From NCBI RefSeq assembly GCF_014202275.1, contig NZ_JACHGF010000001.1, positions 372,001-436,000 on the forward strand: a DNA stretch of 64,000 nucleotides. The letters are read 5' to 3'. The notes below the pieces were generated by a model. It did not search any database, was not told where the DNA came from, and worked only from the letters and a program-made list of their open reading frames with translations. This document shows, piece by piece, positions 8,929-15,852 of this stretch (the stretch's first letter is position 1; every line of letters begins with the position of its first letter). Made by a program: the position numbers and the translations under genes. This stretch comes from Rhabdobacter roseus. Its GTDB lineage: Bacteria; Bacteroidota; Bacteroidia; Cytophagales; Spirosomataceae.

Positions 8929-9606
8929 TTAGCGTTGGCCCAAATGCAGCCGGAAGGTAGGCGAGGTGAGTTCGTGGTTGTGCAAGAGCCGGTAGGTAGT
9001 TCCCAGCGAAGCGCTGACCGTGATCGTGAGTAGGCCCCAGTAGGTACCTGCGGAATCGTCTTCGGTCAGGGGTTCGGCGTCGGCGGTGGTGACGTAGTCG
9101 GCGGCGGGTACTTCCACCCAGCGCAGGCCGGGCGGCGTGGTTGCGTAGTCGGGCTGCGCCAGCTGTACCTTCGTTCCTTTCTTGACAATCTCGCCCGGCT
9201 GGTAGGTACCTGCATTACTGAAAGTGGGTAGCGATAGGCTCAACGCGCCGGTGGTCAGGCCCGCGGTTTTGGCTTTGCTGTTGCCGAAGCGGTACTTATG
9301 GGTGTGGGAGGTACTTAGGGCCGTGCGACTGGCCGCTAGCGCCGACGCGAACTTCAGCCGAAAGGACAGGAGTTGGTCGGTCAGGTCGAACCAGGGTTTG
9401 GAAGTACCCGGCTGTACCTGCGCCAGGATGCCAAATCCCGAGGCAAGGTACTTGAGCCGGAGGCGATTCCGGCGCATAAGTACCTCGGTGGACGTAGTAG
9501 GCTCTATGCGTAGCCAGTCGGCGGTGCGGTCGGTGGGGCCGGCGAAGCCGCTGTGCGTGATCTGCATCTGGCAGAGCAGGGCGTAGCGCTCAGTTACCGC
9601 TTCCAT
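8929..9606 (-). CDS. Uncharacterised eCIS-operon protein between sheath and DUF4255 genes
   Basis: I do not recognise this 225-residue protein. It starts MEAVTERYALLCQMQI at ATG 9606, overlapping the end of the DUF4255 gene by 17 bp; a further upstream ATG at 9645 would lie deeper inside that gene and is less likely. The N-terminal half contains charged strands (WLRIEPTTSTEVLMRRNRLR), and the C-terminal half has a beta-rich region with Tyr/Gly/Thr (TYQPGEIVKKGTKVQLAQPD), which looks like a carbohydrate-binding or fibre-like beta-sandwich module. There is no signal peptide or membrane helix. Its location inside the particle operon suggests a structural or accessory part, possibly a surface decoration of the sheath or the cap. 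Confidence 0.7.
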   Translation of the reverse strand: MEAVTERYALLCQMQITHSGFAGPTDRTADWLRIEPTTSTEVLMRRNRLRLKYLASGFGILAQVQPGTSKPWFDLTDQLLSFRLKFASALAASRTALSTSHTHKYRFGNSKAKTAGLTTGALSLSLPTFSNAGTYQPGEIVKKGTKVQLAQPDYATTPPGLRWVEVPAADYVTTADAEPLTEDDSAGTYWGLLTITVSASLGTTYRLLHNHELTSPTFRLHLGQR

Positions 9607-10249
9607 AGGTCGTGAGGGGTTGGTAGTGTCGCTGAATTTCTTCAATCACGCCGCCGCCTTCGTACTGCGGTGGTACGTGCCGCAGTTCCAGCAGGCGCAT
9701 CAGGTACAGCACCGAGGGGTACTGCTTGCCGCCCAAAGTACCCCAGAGGTGGTTGAGCTCCTCGAAGCTGGGCGAATAGAGCTCCATGATGAGCTTGAAT
9801 TCCTCCAGGCGGTCGTAGGCCGGTACGCCCGTTACGGCGGCCAGATTGACGGTATCGTGCGTAAAAACGGAGCGAAACTGAAAAAAACGAATGATGCGTG
9901 AGATCTCGGACAGGGCCTTGTCGTAGGTACCTGACGTGGCCGAGAAGAGCAGGAAGCTATTGAGAAAAATGGGCGGATTGAAGTACTCGGTGCGCAGGCT
10001 GGCCTCGTTGACGCGGAAGTGCGGCGTGTTTTTAAGGGTTTTTTCCTCGCGCATATTCACCACCGTGGCGATGATCTTGTTTTGGAGCTCGGGCTTCACG
10101 GTGCCGCCGTTTCCTTCCAGCAGCGCAATGTTGCCCAACTCCACCTGGTCCTCGCCCGTGGGCGGGCTCGACGTCAGCGGGTCAGTCAGGACGTTTTCAA
10201 AGTGCGCGTTCAGCTCGTGCACGATGATTTTCACCGCGTGGAGGATCAT
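9590..10249 (-). CDS. DUF4255 protein, tail-terminator/cap candidate (Pvc16/Afp16-like)
   Basis: This 219-residue protein has the DUF4255 (Pvc16 N-terminal) pattern: a helical start (MILHAVKIIVHELNAHF), VELGNIALLEGN, then NKIIATVVNMREEKTLKNTP, RTEYFNPPIFLNSFLLFSAT and YDKALSEISRIIRFFQ. In Afp, the equivalent protein caps the distal end and fixes particle length. Bacteroidota clusters usually place it near the start of the operon, as here. It overlaps the following unknown gene by 17 bp and lies 85 bp after the PAAR gene. Soluble, no signal peptide. Confidence 0.88.
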   Translation of the reverse strand: MILHAVKIIVHELNAHFENVLTDPLTSSPPTGEDQVELGNIALLEGNGGTVKPELQNKIIATVVNMREEKTLKNTPHFRVNEASLRTEYFNPPIFLNSFLLFSATSGTYDKALSEISRIIRFFQFRSVFTHDTVNLAAVTGVPAYDRLEEFKLIMELYSPSFEELNHLWGTLGGKQYPSVLYLMRLLELRHVPPQYEGGGVIEEIQRHYQPLTTYGSGN

Positions 10250-10334
10250 ACTTCGTCTCGTTGAAAAGGTTTAGGAACCGGCCACGAATTGCCTTTTTTC
10301 AAGCGCAAACTACCTTGTATTACTACGTCACCGC

Positions 10335-10628
10335 TTAGCCCCCAATCAGGACCGTTGGCAGCCCCGCCGCAATCACCCCACCGTGGGCCGTGCTGTCGCC
10401 CTGCCGGGCCGCGGGCCTGCCTCCCAGCAGCACCGATGACGAGCCCGCCACCACCGCGTCGGGCGGGCCAGCACACAGGCAGGTACTTCCGACTACCGCC
10501 GCGGGCATACCCCCGATCAGCACCCTGGGTTCGCCCTGCACCAGCGGTCCACCCACGTGAGGGGTACCTCCGGGCGTCAGCTGCGGGCAGGCGTGGAAAT
10601 CGCCCAGACGGGCCGCTGGTTTGCTCAT
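10335..10628 (-). CDS. PAAR-domain spike tip protein (Pvc10/Afp10-like)
   Basis: The 97-residue protein consists almost entirely of PAAR repeats: KPAARLGDFHACP, two MPAAVVGSTC/GRPAARQGDSTAHGG-like units and PTVLIGG at the end. The His and Cys residues (HxC in DFHACP, CLCAG, TAHGG) are the expected zinc ligands of the pointed tip that sharpens the VgrG-like spike. It is the first gene of the eCIS operon, separated from the rest by 85 bp with no obvious promoter in that gap. In PVC and Afp clusters the PAAR gene usually sits next to the baseplate genes, so its leading position here is noticeable. Confidence 0.93.
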   Translation of the reverse strand: MSKPAARLGDFHACPQLTPGGTPHVGGPLVQGEPRVLIGGMPAAVVGSTCLCAGPPDAVVAGSSSVLLGGRPAARQGDSTAHGGVIAAGLPTVLIGG

Positions 10629-10656
10629 GGCTACTGGCGTTGGTTAAGGTGGATAC

Positions 10657-10664
10657 AAAGTTAA
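10657..10664 (-). promoter_or_regulatory. Candidate Bacteroidota -7 box for the eCIS operon
   Basis: On the minus strand the sequence TAACTTTG fits the Bacteroidota -7 consensus TAnnTTTG and lies 28 bp before the PAAR start codon. A TTG that could act as the -33 element (10680-10678) is only 13 bp away, closer than usual, so the -33 match is weak. It is the only good -7 match I noticed between the PAAR gene and the divergent PAP2 gene. Confidence 0.45.
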
Positions 10665-10769
10665 AGTGCTTGATAACAAAAAAGTTAGAGTAGGATTACT
10701 CGAATCGTAGCGTAAAAAAACGGGATTTAATGAAGCGGAATGCGTATTTTCAGCCCGCAATAATTCGCT

Positions 10770-11426
10770 ATGAAAAACAGCCTACTGGTCTTCCTTCTTC
10801 TTTGGCTTTTCGCGAGCCCTGCCTCGGCGCAATTCGCCGATAGTCTTCGTGTTCCGGCTTTTCGTGTACAGCCGCTGATCGTACCCGCCACCCTGGCGGT
10901 GGGTAGTTTGGTGGTACAGGGGAAAATCAGCCGACAGCTCCAGCAGCAGGTCGCGCGCCAGTACCCCGGCTACCGTACCTCGGCCGACGCCTACCTGCAG
11001 TACGGGCCGCTGGCGGTGAGCCTGGGGCTGGGGGCTGCCGGGGTGAAGGGCCGCTACCCGTTTCGGGAGCAGGTGCTGCTGGCGGTGCTGTCCAATGTCG
11101 CGGCGCTGGGCGTTACGTATGCCATTAAACAAATCGCCCGGTACCCCCGGCCCGACGGCTCCGGCTACGACGCCTTTCCGTCGGGGCACGCTACGCGCGC
11201 CTTTACGGCAGCCACGCTGCTGCACAAGGAGTACGGCCCGCGGAGCGCGTGGTACAGCGTGGGCGGCTACGGCGTAGCCACCGCTACGGGTACTTTGCGC
11301 GTCCTCGAAAACCAACACTGGCTCTCTGACGTGCTGGCGGGGGCAGCCGTGGGCATCGGTGCCACGGAAGTAGTGTACATGGGGTACCCGTGGGTAAAAG
11401 AGAAGCTAAAAAAGAAGAAACGTTAG
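10770..11426 (+). CDS. PAP2-family membrane-associated phosphatase, exported
   Basis: A 218-residue protein with a signal peptide (MKNSLLVFLLLWLFASPASA, cleavage likely before QFADS) and the PAP2 phosphatase signature: KQIARYPRPDG, PSGHATRAF, and RVLENQHWLSDVLAG, carrying the catalytic His residues in the second and third motifs. Members dephosphorylate lipid phosphates such as undecaprenyl pyrophosphate or phosphatidate on the periplasmic side. It is shorter and less hydrophobic than classical six-helix PAP2 enzymes, like the periplasmic acid phosphatases of this superfamily in Bacteroidota. It is transcribed divergently from the eCIS operon and ends before a 122-bp spacer. The substrate cannot be told from sequence. 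Confidence 0.88.
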   Translation: MKNSLLVFLLLWLFASPASAQFADSLRVPAFRVQPLIVPATLAVGSLVVQGKISRQLQQQVARQYPGYRTSADAYLQYGPLAVSLGLGAAGVKGRYPFREQVLLAVLSNVAALGVTYAIKQIARYPRPDGSGYDAFPSGHATRAFTAATLLHKEYGPRSAWYSVGGYGVATATGTLRVLENQHWLSDVLAGAAVGIGATEVVYMGYPWVKEKLKKKKR

Positions 11427-11548
11427 TGCTCGGTGGGGTACTTGAAAGGTACCTTGGCCTATTTATTTTTTTTCCAGGCTGCTGACATAGGGTTGTCACG
11501 CGCGGATAGGTACTTTGTGCTATTCTAGAACCAAACCAGGCCCTGCCC

Positions 11549-11911
11549 ATGAAACCCAGCAAGCTCCGAACGGTGATTTACGCCGCCCCCGATATTCAAC
11601 AAACCCGCGACTGGTACGCGCAGGCTTTCGAGCAGGCACCCTACTTCGACGAGCCGTTCTACGTCGGCTTCGACATCCACGGCTACGAGATGGGGCTTGA
11701 TCCGGACATGGCGGTGCCTACGGGTAGTTCGTCGGTAGCCTACTGGGAGGTGGACGACGTCCGGACGGCCTTCGCGCAGCTGCTGGCGCTGGGTGCCACC
11801 GAAGACGAGGGCATCCGCGACGTGGGCGGCGGGATTGAGCTGGGGGTAGTCAAAGACCCTTTTGGCAATAGGATTGGCGTTATTCAAATGGGAAAACAAG
11901 AACACGCATGA
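11549..11911 (+). CDS. VOC-superfamily (glyoxalase-like) protein
   Basis: A 120-residue single VOC domain: paired beta-alpha-beta-beta-beta modules with KLRTVIYAAPDIQQTRDWYA at the start and VVKDPFGNRIGVIQM at the end, the usual DPxGN close of the family. Family members are metal-dependent lyases, dioxygenases or resistance proteins; most standalone single-domain members are uncharacterised. The gene overlaps the next VOC gene by 4 bp (ATGA), suggesting the two are co-translated and may form a heterodimer. A GGTACTTTG word lies about 30 bp upstream. Confidence 0.85.
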   Translation: MKPSKLRTVIYAAPDIQQTRDWYAQAFEQAPYFDEPFYVGFDIHGYEMGLDPDMAVPTGSSSVAYWEVDDVRTAFAQLLALGATEDEGIRDVGGGIELGVVKDPFGNRIGVIQMGKQEHA

Positions 11912-12285
11912 AACTAAACGCCGGGATCGTTACGCCGAGGCTCCAGGAGTCGAAGCGCTTTTATACGGAGGTACTTGGCTTTGGGGTTACGTTTGAAAAT
12001 GATTTTTACCTCCTGCTTCACACGCCCAACCACCAGGCCGAGCTCAGCTTTCTCCTGCCCGACCACCCCACGCAGGCGGCGGTTTTTCAGGTACCTTTTG
12101 CGGGCCAGGGCATGTACCTGACTATAGAAGTGGAGGATGTCGAGAAAGAGTACGAGCGCATCCAGGCGCTCCAGGTACCCATCGAGGTACCTTTGCGCAC
12201 CGAGCCCTGGGGCGATCGCCACTTTGCCCTCCTAGACCCCAACGGCGTCGGGATCGACATCGTTACCTACACGCCACCCGCCTAG
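11908..12285 (+). CDS. VOC-superfamily (glyoxalase/bleomycin-resistance-like) protein
   Basis: A 125-residue VOC domain with MKLNAGIVTPRLQESKRFYT at the start, an internal QAELSFLLPD strand and EPWGDRHFALLDPNGVGIDI at the end; the last segment is the hallmark of the glyoxalase/bleomycin-resistance subgroup. It overlaps the upstream VOC gene (ATGA) and is followed 10 bp later by the 3-methyladenine glycosylase gene, so all three are probably one operon. Substrate unknown. The pairing of two VOC genes with a DNA repair glycosylase could be incidental. Confidence 0.87.
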   Translation: MKLNAGIVTPRLQESKRFYTEVLGFGVTFENDFYLLLHTPNHQAELSFLLPDHPTQAAVFQVPFAGQGMYLTIEVEDVEKEYERIQALQVPIEVPLRTEPWGDRHFALLDPNGVGIDIVTYTPPA

Positions 12286-12295
12286 CAAAGTACCC

Positions 12296-12826
12296 ATGAG
12301 CTACTGTAATTACATCCAGCAAAACGCCACCCTCGACGGCGACTACCTGCTGCACAAAAAGTACCACGACGAGCAGTACGGCTTCCCCATCGAGGACGAC
12401 AACGAGCTCTTCGGCAGGTTGCTGCTGGAGATCAACCAGGCTGGGCTCAGCTGGACGCTCATGCTGCGCAAGCAGGAGCATTTTCGCCGGGCCTACGACG
12501 GCTTCGCGATTGAGAAAGTAGCGCAGTACGGTGAGGCGGACGTAGCACGACTGCTGGCCGACGCGGGCATTGTCCGAAACCGGCTCAAAGTCAACGCCGC
12601 CATCACCAACGCCCGGCGCATCCTGGAGCTGCAAGCCGAGTACGGCTCGTTCAAAAACTGGCTCGACGCGCAGCACCCGCTTACCAAGGAGGGCTGGGTG
12701 CGGCTCTTCAAGAAAAACTTTCGCTTTGTGGGCGGCGAGATCGTCAACGAATTCCTGATGAGTACGGGCTACCTGCCCGGTGCCCACGCGCCCGACTGCC
12801 CCATTTACACGGTTTTGGCAAAATAA
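12296..12826 (+). CDS. tag: DNA-3-methyladenine glycosylase I
   Basis: A 176-residue protein of the Tag family: the N-terminal Y-H-D-E-x-Y-G-x-P (KYHDEQYGFPIEDDNELF) and LLLEINQAGLSWTLMLRKQE are diagnostic, with Glu as the base-recognition residue, and the protein ends with a HxxxCP-type zinc motif (GAHAPDCPI). It excises 3-methyladenine from alkylated DNA. The usual N-terminal zinc ligand Cys is represented by SYCNYI. Length is slightly below the 185-190 typical of E. coli Tag. It starts 10 bp after the VOC gene. Confidence 0.92.
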   Translation: MSYCNYIQQNATLDGDYLLHKKYHDEQYGFPIEDDNELFGRLLLEINQAGLSWTLMLRKQEHFRRAYDGFAIEKVAQYGEADVARLLADAGIVRNRLKVNAAITNARRILELQAEYGSFKNWLDAQHPLTKEGWVRLFKKNFRFVGGEIVNEFLMSTGYLPGAHAPDCPIYTVLAK

Positions 12827-12828
12827 AA

Positions 12829-12873
12829 AGCAGGTACCTTACACAACGTAGTAGTTATAGTAAGGTACCTGCT
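12829..12873. terminator. Stem-loop with GGTACC in each arm after tag
   Basis: Perfect 14-bp inverted repeat: AGCAGGTACCTTAC at 12829-12842 and its complement at 12860-12873, with a 17-nt loop. It begins 2 bp after the tag stop codon. Both arms contain the iterated motif. There is no clean T-run on the plus side, so its role as an intrinsic terminator is likely but not certain. Confidence 0.6.
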
Positions 12874-12910
12874 AGGGTACTTTAGCCACTAGTAATCCGC
12901 CCTATATATT

Positions 12911-12933
12911 CCCTTCTCCTGCCAGGAGAAGGG
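12911..12933. repeat. REP-like inverted repeat
   Basis: CCCTTCTCCT (12911-12920) and AGGAGAAGGG (12924-12933) form a perfect 10-bp hairpin with a 3-nt loop, followed by TCAGGGATGAGG. This sequence style (pyrimidine/purine stem then 'gggatgagg') is common in REP-type intergenic repeats of many bacteria. It sits in the gap between convergent genes tag and the PfkB kinase, and may also stop transcription from either side. Confidence 0.5.
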
Positions 12934-12949
12934 TCAGGGATGAGGTTAC

Positions 12950-13867
12950 CTACTTAATCTCGAAGCTAGCCAGGCTCACAAACTCAAGTACCCGCTCCCG
13001 GATCTCGTCGTCGGTGAGGTTCACGATGCGTTCCGTGCCGAATTTCTCCACGCAGAACGACGCCATCGCCGAGCCGTAGATGATAGCCCGCTTCATGTTA
13101 TCGAAGGAAATGTCGTCGGTGCTGGCCAGGTACCCTATAAAGCCCCCCGCGAAGGTATCGCCCGCGCCGGTAGGGTCGAAAACTTCTTCCAGCGGCAGCG
13201 CCGGGGCGAAGAAAATCCGCTCGCCCTGGAAGAGCAGCGCGCCGTGCTCGCCTTTCTTAATGATGAGCGTCTTGGGGCCCATCCCCATGATCTTGGCCGC
13301 CGCCCGGCGGAGCGAGTACTCCTGCGACAGCTGGCGCGCCTCTTCGTCGTTGATGGTGAGGACGTCTACCAGCGGCAGCAGCGCCATCAGGTCATCCAGG
13401 GCGATGTCCATCCAGAGGTTCATGGTGTCGAGCATCACGAGCTTGGGGCGCTGCGCCAGGCGCTCAAGCACCTGTTTCTGAATGGCCGGGGCGGTGTTGC
13501 CCAGCATCAGGTACTGGCAGGCTTGGTAGGCTTCGGGGATGACGGGGTCAAACTCGCCCATCACGTTCAGCTGCACATCCACCGTATCGCGGGTGTTCAT
13601 GTCGGTATGGTACTTGCCCGACCAGAAAAACGTCTTGCCGTCGGCCTTGATCTGTAGCCCTTCGGTATCGACGCCGCGCGTTTCGAGCAGGTCGATCATA
13701 TCCTGCGGAAAATCCCCGCCCACGACGGCCACCAGGTTGTTTTGTTCGGTAAAATAGGAGGCCGCCAGCGTGATGTACGTAGCGGCTCCGCCGATGATTT
13801 TGTCGGTTTTGCCAAACGGTGTTTCGAGGGCGTCGAACGCCACAGATCCTACGGTAAGTAAACTCAT
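12950..13867 (-). CDS. PfkB/ribokinase-family sugar or nucleoside kinase
   Basis: A 305-residue kinase of the PfkB family: N-terminal GGAATYITLAASYF substrate-side motif and the C-terminal signature FDPTGAGDTFAGGF, whose Asp is the catalytic base and whose GAGD forms the anion hole. It starts MSLLTVGSVAFDALETPFGK. The substrate is not deducible; similar Bacteroidota proteins are annotated as sugar kinases or inosine/adenosine kinase-like. It is monocistronic by position, starting 126 bp after the stop of the GNAT-like gene on the same strand, with a GTACCC/GGGTAC palindrome between them. Confidence 0.87.
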   Translation of the reverse strand: MSLLTVGSVAFDALETPFGKTDKIIGGAATYITLAASYFTEQNNLVAVVGGDFPQDMIDLLETRGVDTEGLQIKADGKTFFWSGKYHTDMNTRDTVDVQLNVMGEFDPVIPEAYQACQYLMLGNTAPAIQKQVLERLAQRPKLVMLDTMNLWMDIALDDLMALLPLVDVLTINDEEARQLSQEYSLRRAAAKIMGMGPKTLIIKKGEHGALLFQGERIFFAPALPLEEVFDPTGAGDTFAGGFIGYLASTDDISFDNMKRAIIYGSAMASFCVEKFGTERIVNLTDDEIRERVLEFVSLASFEIK

Positions 13868-13935
13868 AACCCCTTGATAAGTACCCCCGGCTGGGGGTTT
13901 TTTGGTTTTGGTGAATGGTAAAAATAAAAAATCAA

Positions 13936-13952
13936 AAGTACCCTGGGTACTT
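13936..13952. repeat. Palindrome made from two inverted motif copies
   Basis: AAGTACCC-T-GGGTACTT is a perfect 17-nt palindrome (one central base) between the GNAT-like gene and the PfkB gene. Each arm is one copy of the iterated motif. It could form a tight cruciform or bind a dimer, or may simply be two adjacent copies. Confidence 0.7.
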
Positions 13953-13993
13953 GTATGTATGAAATGGAAACGCCGCGTAAAGTACCTCGGCCG

Positions 13994-15178
13994 CTACATC
14001 ACCGGATGCCGCTCAAACGCCTGCGCCGGATCGAAAAGGTACCTATAGGTGATGTGGGTTTTGTGGGCCACGCCGCCGAGCATCTTGGCAAAGTTCAGCA
14101 TCTTCGGGTTGAAATCGCCGATCCAGTTGAGCTCCAGGTGCTTGTACTGGTAGCCGGGCCGCCAGGCTACCTTGGAGTACGCCATCGCGATGGCCGACTC
14201 CACGCCCCGCTTCTGAAACTCAGGCACTACCCCAAAGATCACCCCGAAGGCGCGCTCGTTGGTTTTGCGGAGCTTGTGGTACAAAAACTTGAGCTTGCCC
14301 AGCCAGTCGAGCTTCCCGTTGACGTACTTAAAGATCTGGTTCATTTCGGGGAGCATCACAAAAAAAGCAATGGGCTCGCCCTCAAAGTACCCAAACCACA
14401 CCAGCTCCTCTTCCAGAATGGGCTTCATGCGCTTCATGATGGCGTTGGCCTGCTCGACGGTCATGTCGCTGGTACCCAGGTTGGCCGCCCAGGCCTTGTT
14501 GTAGATGGTCCGGAAGTCTTCGGCAAACTGAGGTAGCTGCTCTTTTTGGATATGTTTGAACTCGAAGCCCGGCGTGGCGTAGATTTTCTCGGCCCGCGCA
14601 AATACCGCCGGGTGCAGCAGCGGGCGCACTACTTGCTCCTGCATGGGCAGGTAAAAAGTATACTGCTCAAAGTAGTTTTGAAAGCCGTAGGCCTCGAAGA
14701 AAGCCCGGTAGTAGGGCAGGTGGTAGTCCATGCCGTAGGTAGGTTCTTTGTCGTAGCCGTCTACCAGCAGGCCCCAGTGGCTGTCGCGCTCGCCGAAGTT
14801 GATGGGGCCGTCCATGGCCTCCATGCCTCGCTCGGCGAGCCAGTTTTTGCACTGATCAAACAGCAGAAAGGCCACCCGCTCATCGTTGGCGCACTCAAAA
14901 AAACCCAGGCCGCCGGTAGGCTGGCGGTTGCCCTTTTTGGTAGTCTTTGGGTTAATAAAAGCCGCCACCCGGCCCACGGTTTGGCCACTTTTGTCCACGG
15001 CCAGCCAGCGGGCACATTCGCCGTCCCGAAAGTACTTGTTTTTGCTCGGATCAAAGATGGCGTCGATGTCTTTGTCCAGCGGGCGTATCCAGTAGGGGTT
15101 GTTTCGATAAATCCGAACCGGAAGCCGAATGAACTCGCTACGCAGAAAAGCATCAGTACCTACCTCTACAATTTCCAT
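13994..15178 (-). CDS. GNAT-fold N-acetyltransferase-like protein (YghO-like)
   Basis: A 394-residue protein starting MEIVEVGTDAFLRSEFIRLP at ATG 15178. A longer frame to 15301 exists, but its first 41 residues look non-coding. The fold is a tandem GNAT-like arrangement: residues about 60-170 (WLAVDKSGQTVGRVAAFINP) and about 270-390 (VFGVVPEFQKRGVESAIAMA, the acetyl-CoA pyrophosphate-loop motif Q/RxxGxxx with a non-standard tail). Family members are common in Bacteroidota and Proteobacteria, where function is unknown. There is no signal peptide. It is divergent from the HEPN-type gene across a 162-bp gap. Confidence 0.8.
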   Translation of the reverse strand: MEIVEVGTDAFLRSEFIRLPVRIYRNNPYWIRPLDKDIDAIFDPSKNKYFRDGECARWLAVDKSGQTVGRVAAFINPKTTKKGNRQPTGGLGFFECANDERVAFLLFDQCKNWLAERGMEAMDGPINFGERDSHWGLLVDGYDKEPTYGMDYHLPYYRAFFEAYGFQNYFEQYTFYLPMQEQVVRPLLHPAVFARAEKIYATPGFEFKHIQKEQLPQFAEDFRTIYNKAWAANLGTSDMTVEQANAIMKRMKPILEEELVWFGYFEGEPIAFFVMLPEMNQIFKYVNGKLDWLGKLKFLYHKLRKTNERAFGVIFGVVPEFQKRGVESAIAMAYSKVAWRPGYQYKHLELNWIGDFNPKMLNFAKMLGGVAHKTHITYRYLFDPAQAFERHPVM

Positions 15179-15306
15179 AAAAAAAAGACAAGCCAACAAA
15201 AATCCCCGAGCGGGATAACCGCCGCGAATATAGCGAAAACCGACGAATCGGGTGGGGCCCGGCGAGCTTAGGTACTTTTTTTGGCAATCTATCGTGGACA
15301 AATGCT

Positions 15307-15314
15307 TAATTTTG
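15307..15314 (+). promoter_or_regulatory. Candidate Bacteroidota promoter for the HEPN-type gene
   Basis: TAATTTTG matches the -7 consensus TAnnTTTG, with a TTTG at 15280-15283 (23-bp spacer) as a possible -33 element. It lies 27 bp before the ATG at 15341. The match also supports the downstream ATG over the one at 15281, which would precede the promoter. Confidence 0.45.
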
Positions 15315-15340
15315 GGGGTTGCAAGCGGATGACAAGTTCT

Positions 15341-15721
15341 ATGAAATACACAGGTACCTTTGAGGATTACTTAGCGGACGCCTCGAAAGAGTTGACAATG
15401 GCCCGGTTGGCGCTGGAAACGGGAAAACTGCAGGCTACGGTCGGTCGGTGCTACGACGCTTGTTCCAACGGAGTGAGGGCTTTGCTCCAAACCGAGAACC
15501 TGTACGCCCGCACCAACCTGCGCGCCAATGCCCTCTTTGCCCAGCATTTTATCCGGACGGGCCGCATCCCGACGCACTTTGCCGCCTACCTGCGCGACTT
15601 GTTTGAGGAGCGGCAAAACGCCGCCTCGGACTTTGACGAAAACTACACCCTGTCCGACGCCCAGCAGTTTATCCGCACGTCGGAGGAGTTTCTGACCTAC
15701 ATCAGGTCCAATTTTGGCTAG
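15341..15721 (+). CDS. HEPN-domain (UPF0332-like) protein
   Basis: A 126-residue all-helical protein starting MKYTGTFEDYLADASKELTM. The pattern of a first helix with AxxALExGxLQATVGRCYDA, then FAQHFI and LRDLFEERQNAASDF, and a last helix DAQQFIRTSEEFLTYIRS, is that of small HEPN proteins of the UPF0332 type. HEPN proteins are often toxin-like RNases or partners of minimal nucleotidyltransferases (MNT), but here there is no adjacent MNT gene and the RNase motif Rx4-6H is not visible. Function is therefore unclear. It lies between divergent GNAT-like and cysS genes. Confidence 0.75.
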   Translation: MKYTGTFEDYLADASKELTMARLALETGKLQATVGRCYDACSNGVRALLQTENLYARTNLRANALFAQHFIRTGRIPTHFAAYLRDLFEERQNAASDFDENYTLSDAQQFIRTSEEFLTYIRSNFG

Positions 15722-15852
15722 CCGGGGTAGCTGGTGGCCGTAGGTACTTTTAGAGGTACTTTGTTTTTTGTAAAAAAAGGCATTTAATATCCTTGTTAAT
15801 AAGTTATTACAAACGGAATTAGTATAAAAAATCAGAAGAAGTACCCTCTAAC

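Noticed and set aside
1-10664. Reading the contractile genes as a prophage or T6SS
   Set aside because: There are no phage replication, terminase, capsid or lysis genes and no TssJLM membrane-complex genes. DUF5908, DUF4255 and the gene order point to eCIS.
13883-13903. ACCCCC/GGGGGT hairpin with a T-run
   Set aside because: It would end plus-strand transcription, but no plus-strand gene ends there. On the minus strand it lacks a T-run, so I did not annotate it as a terminator.
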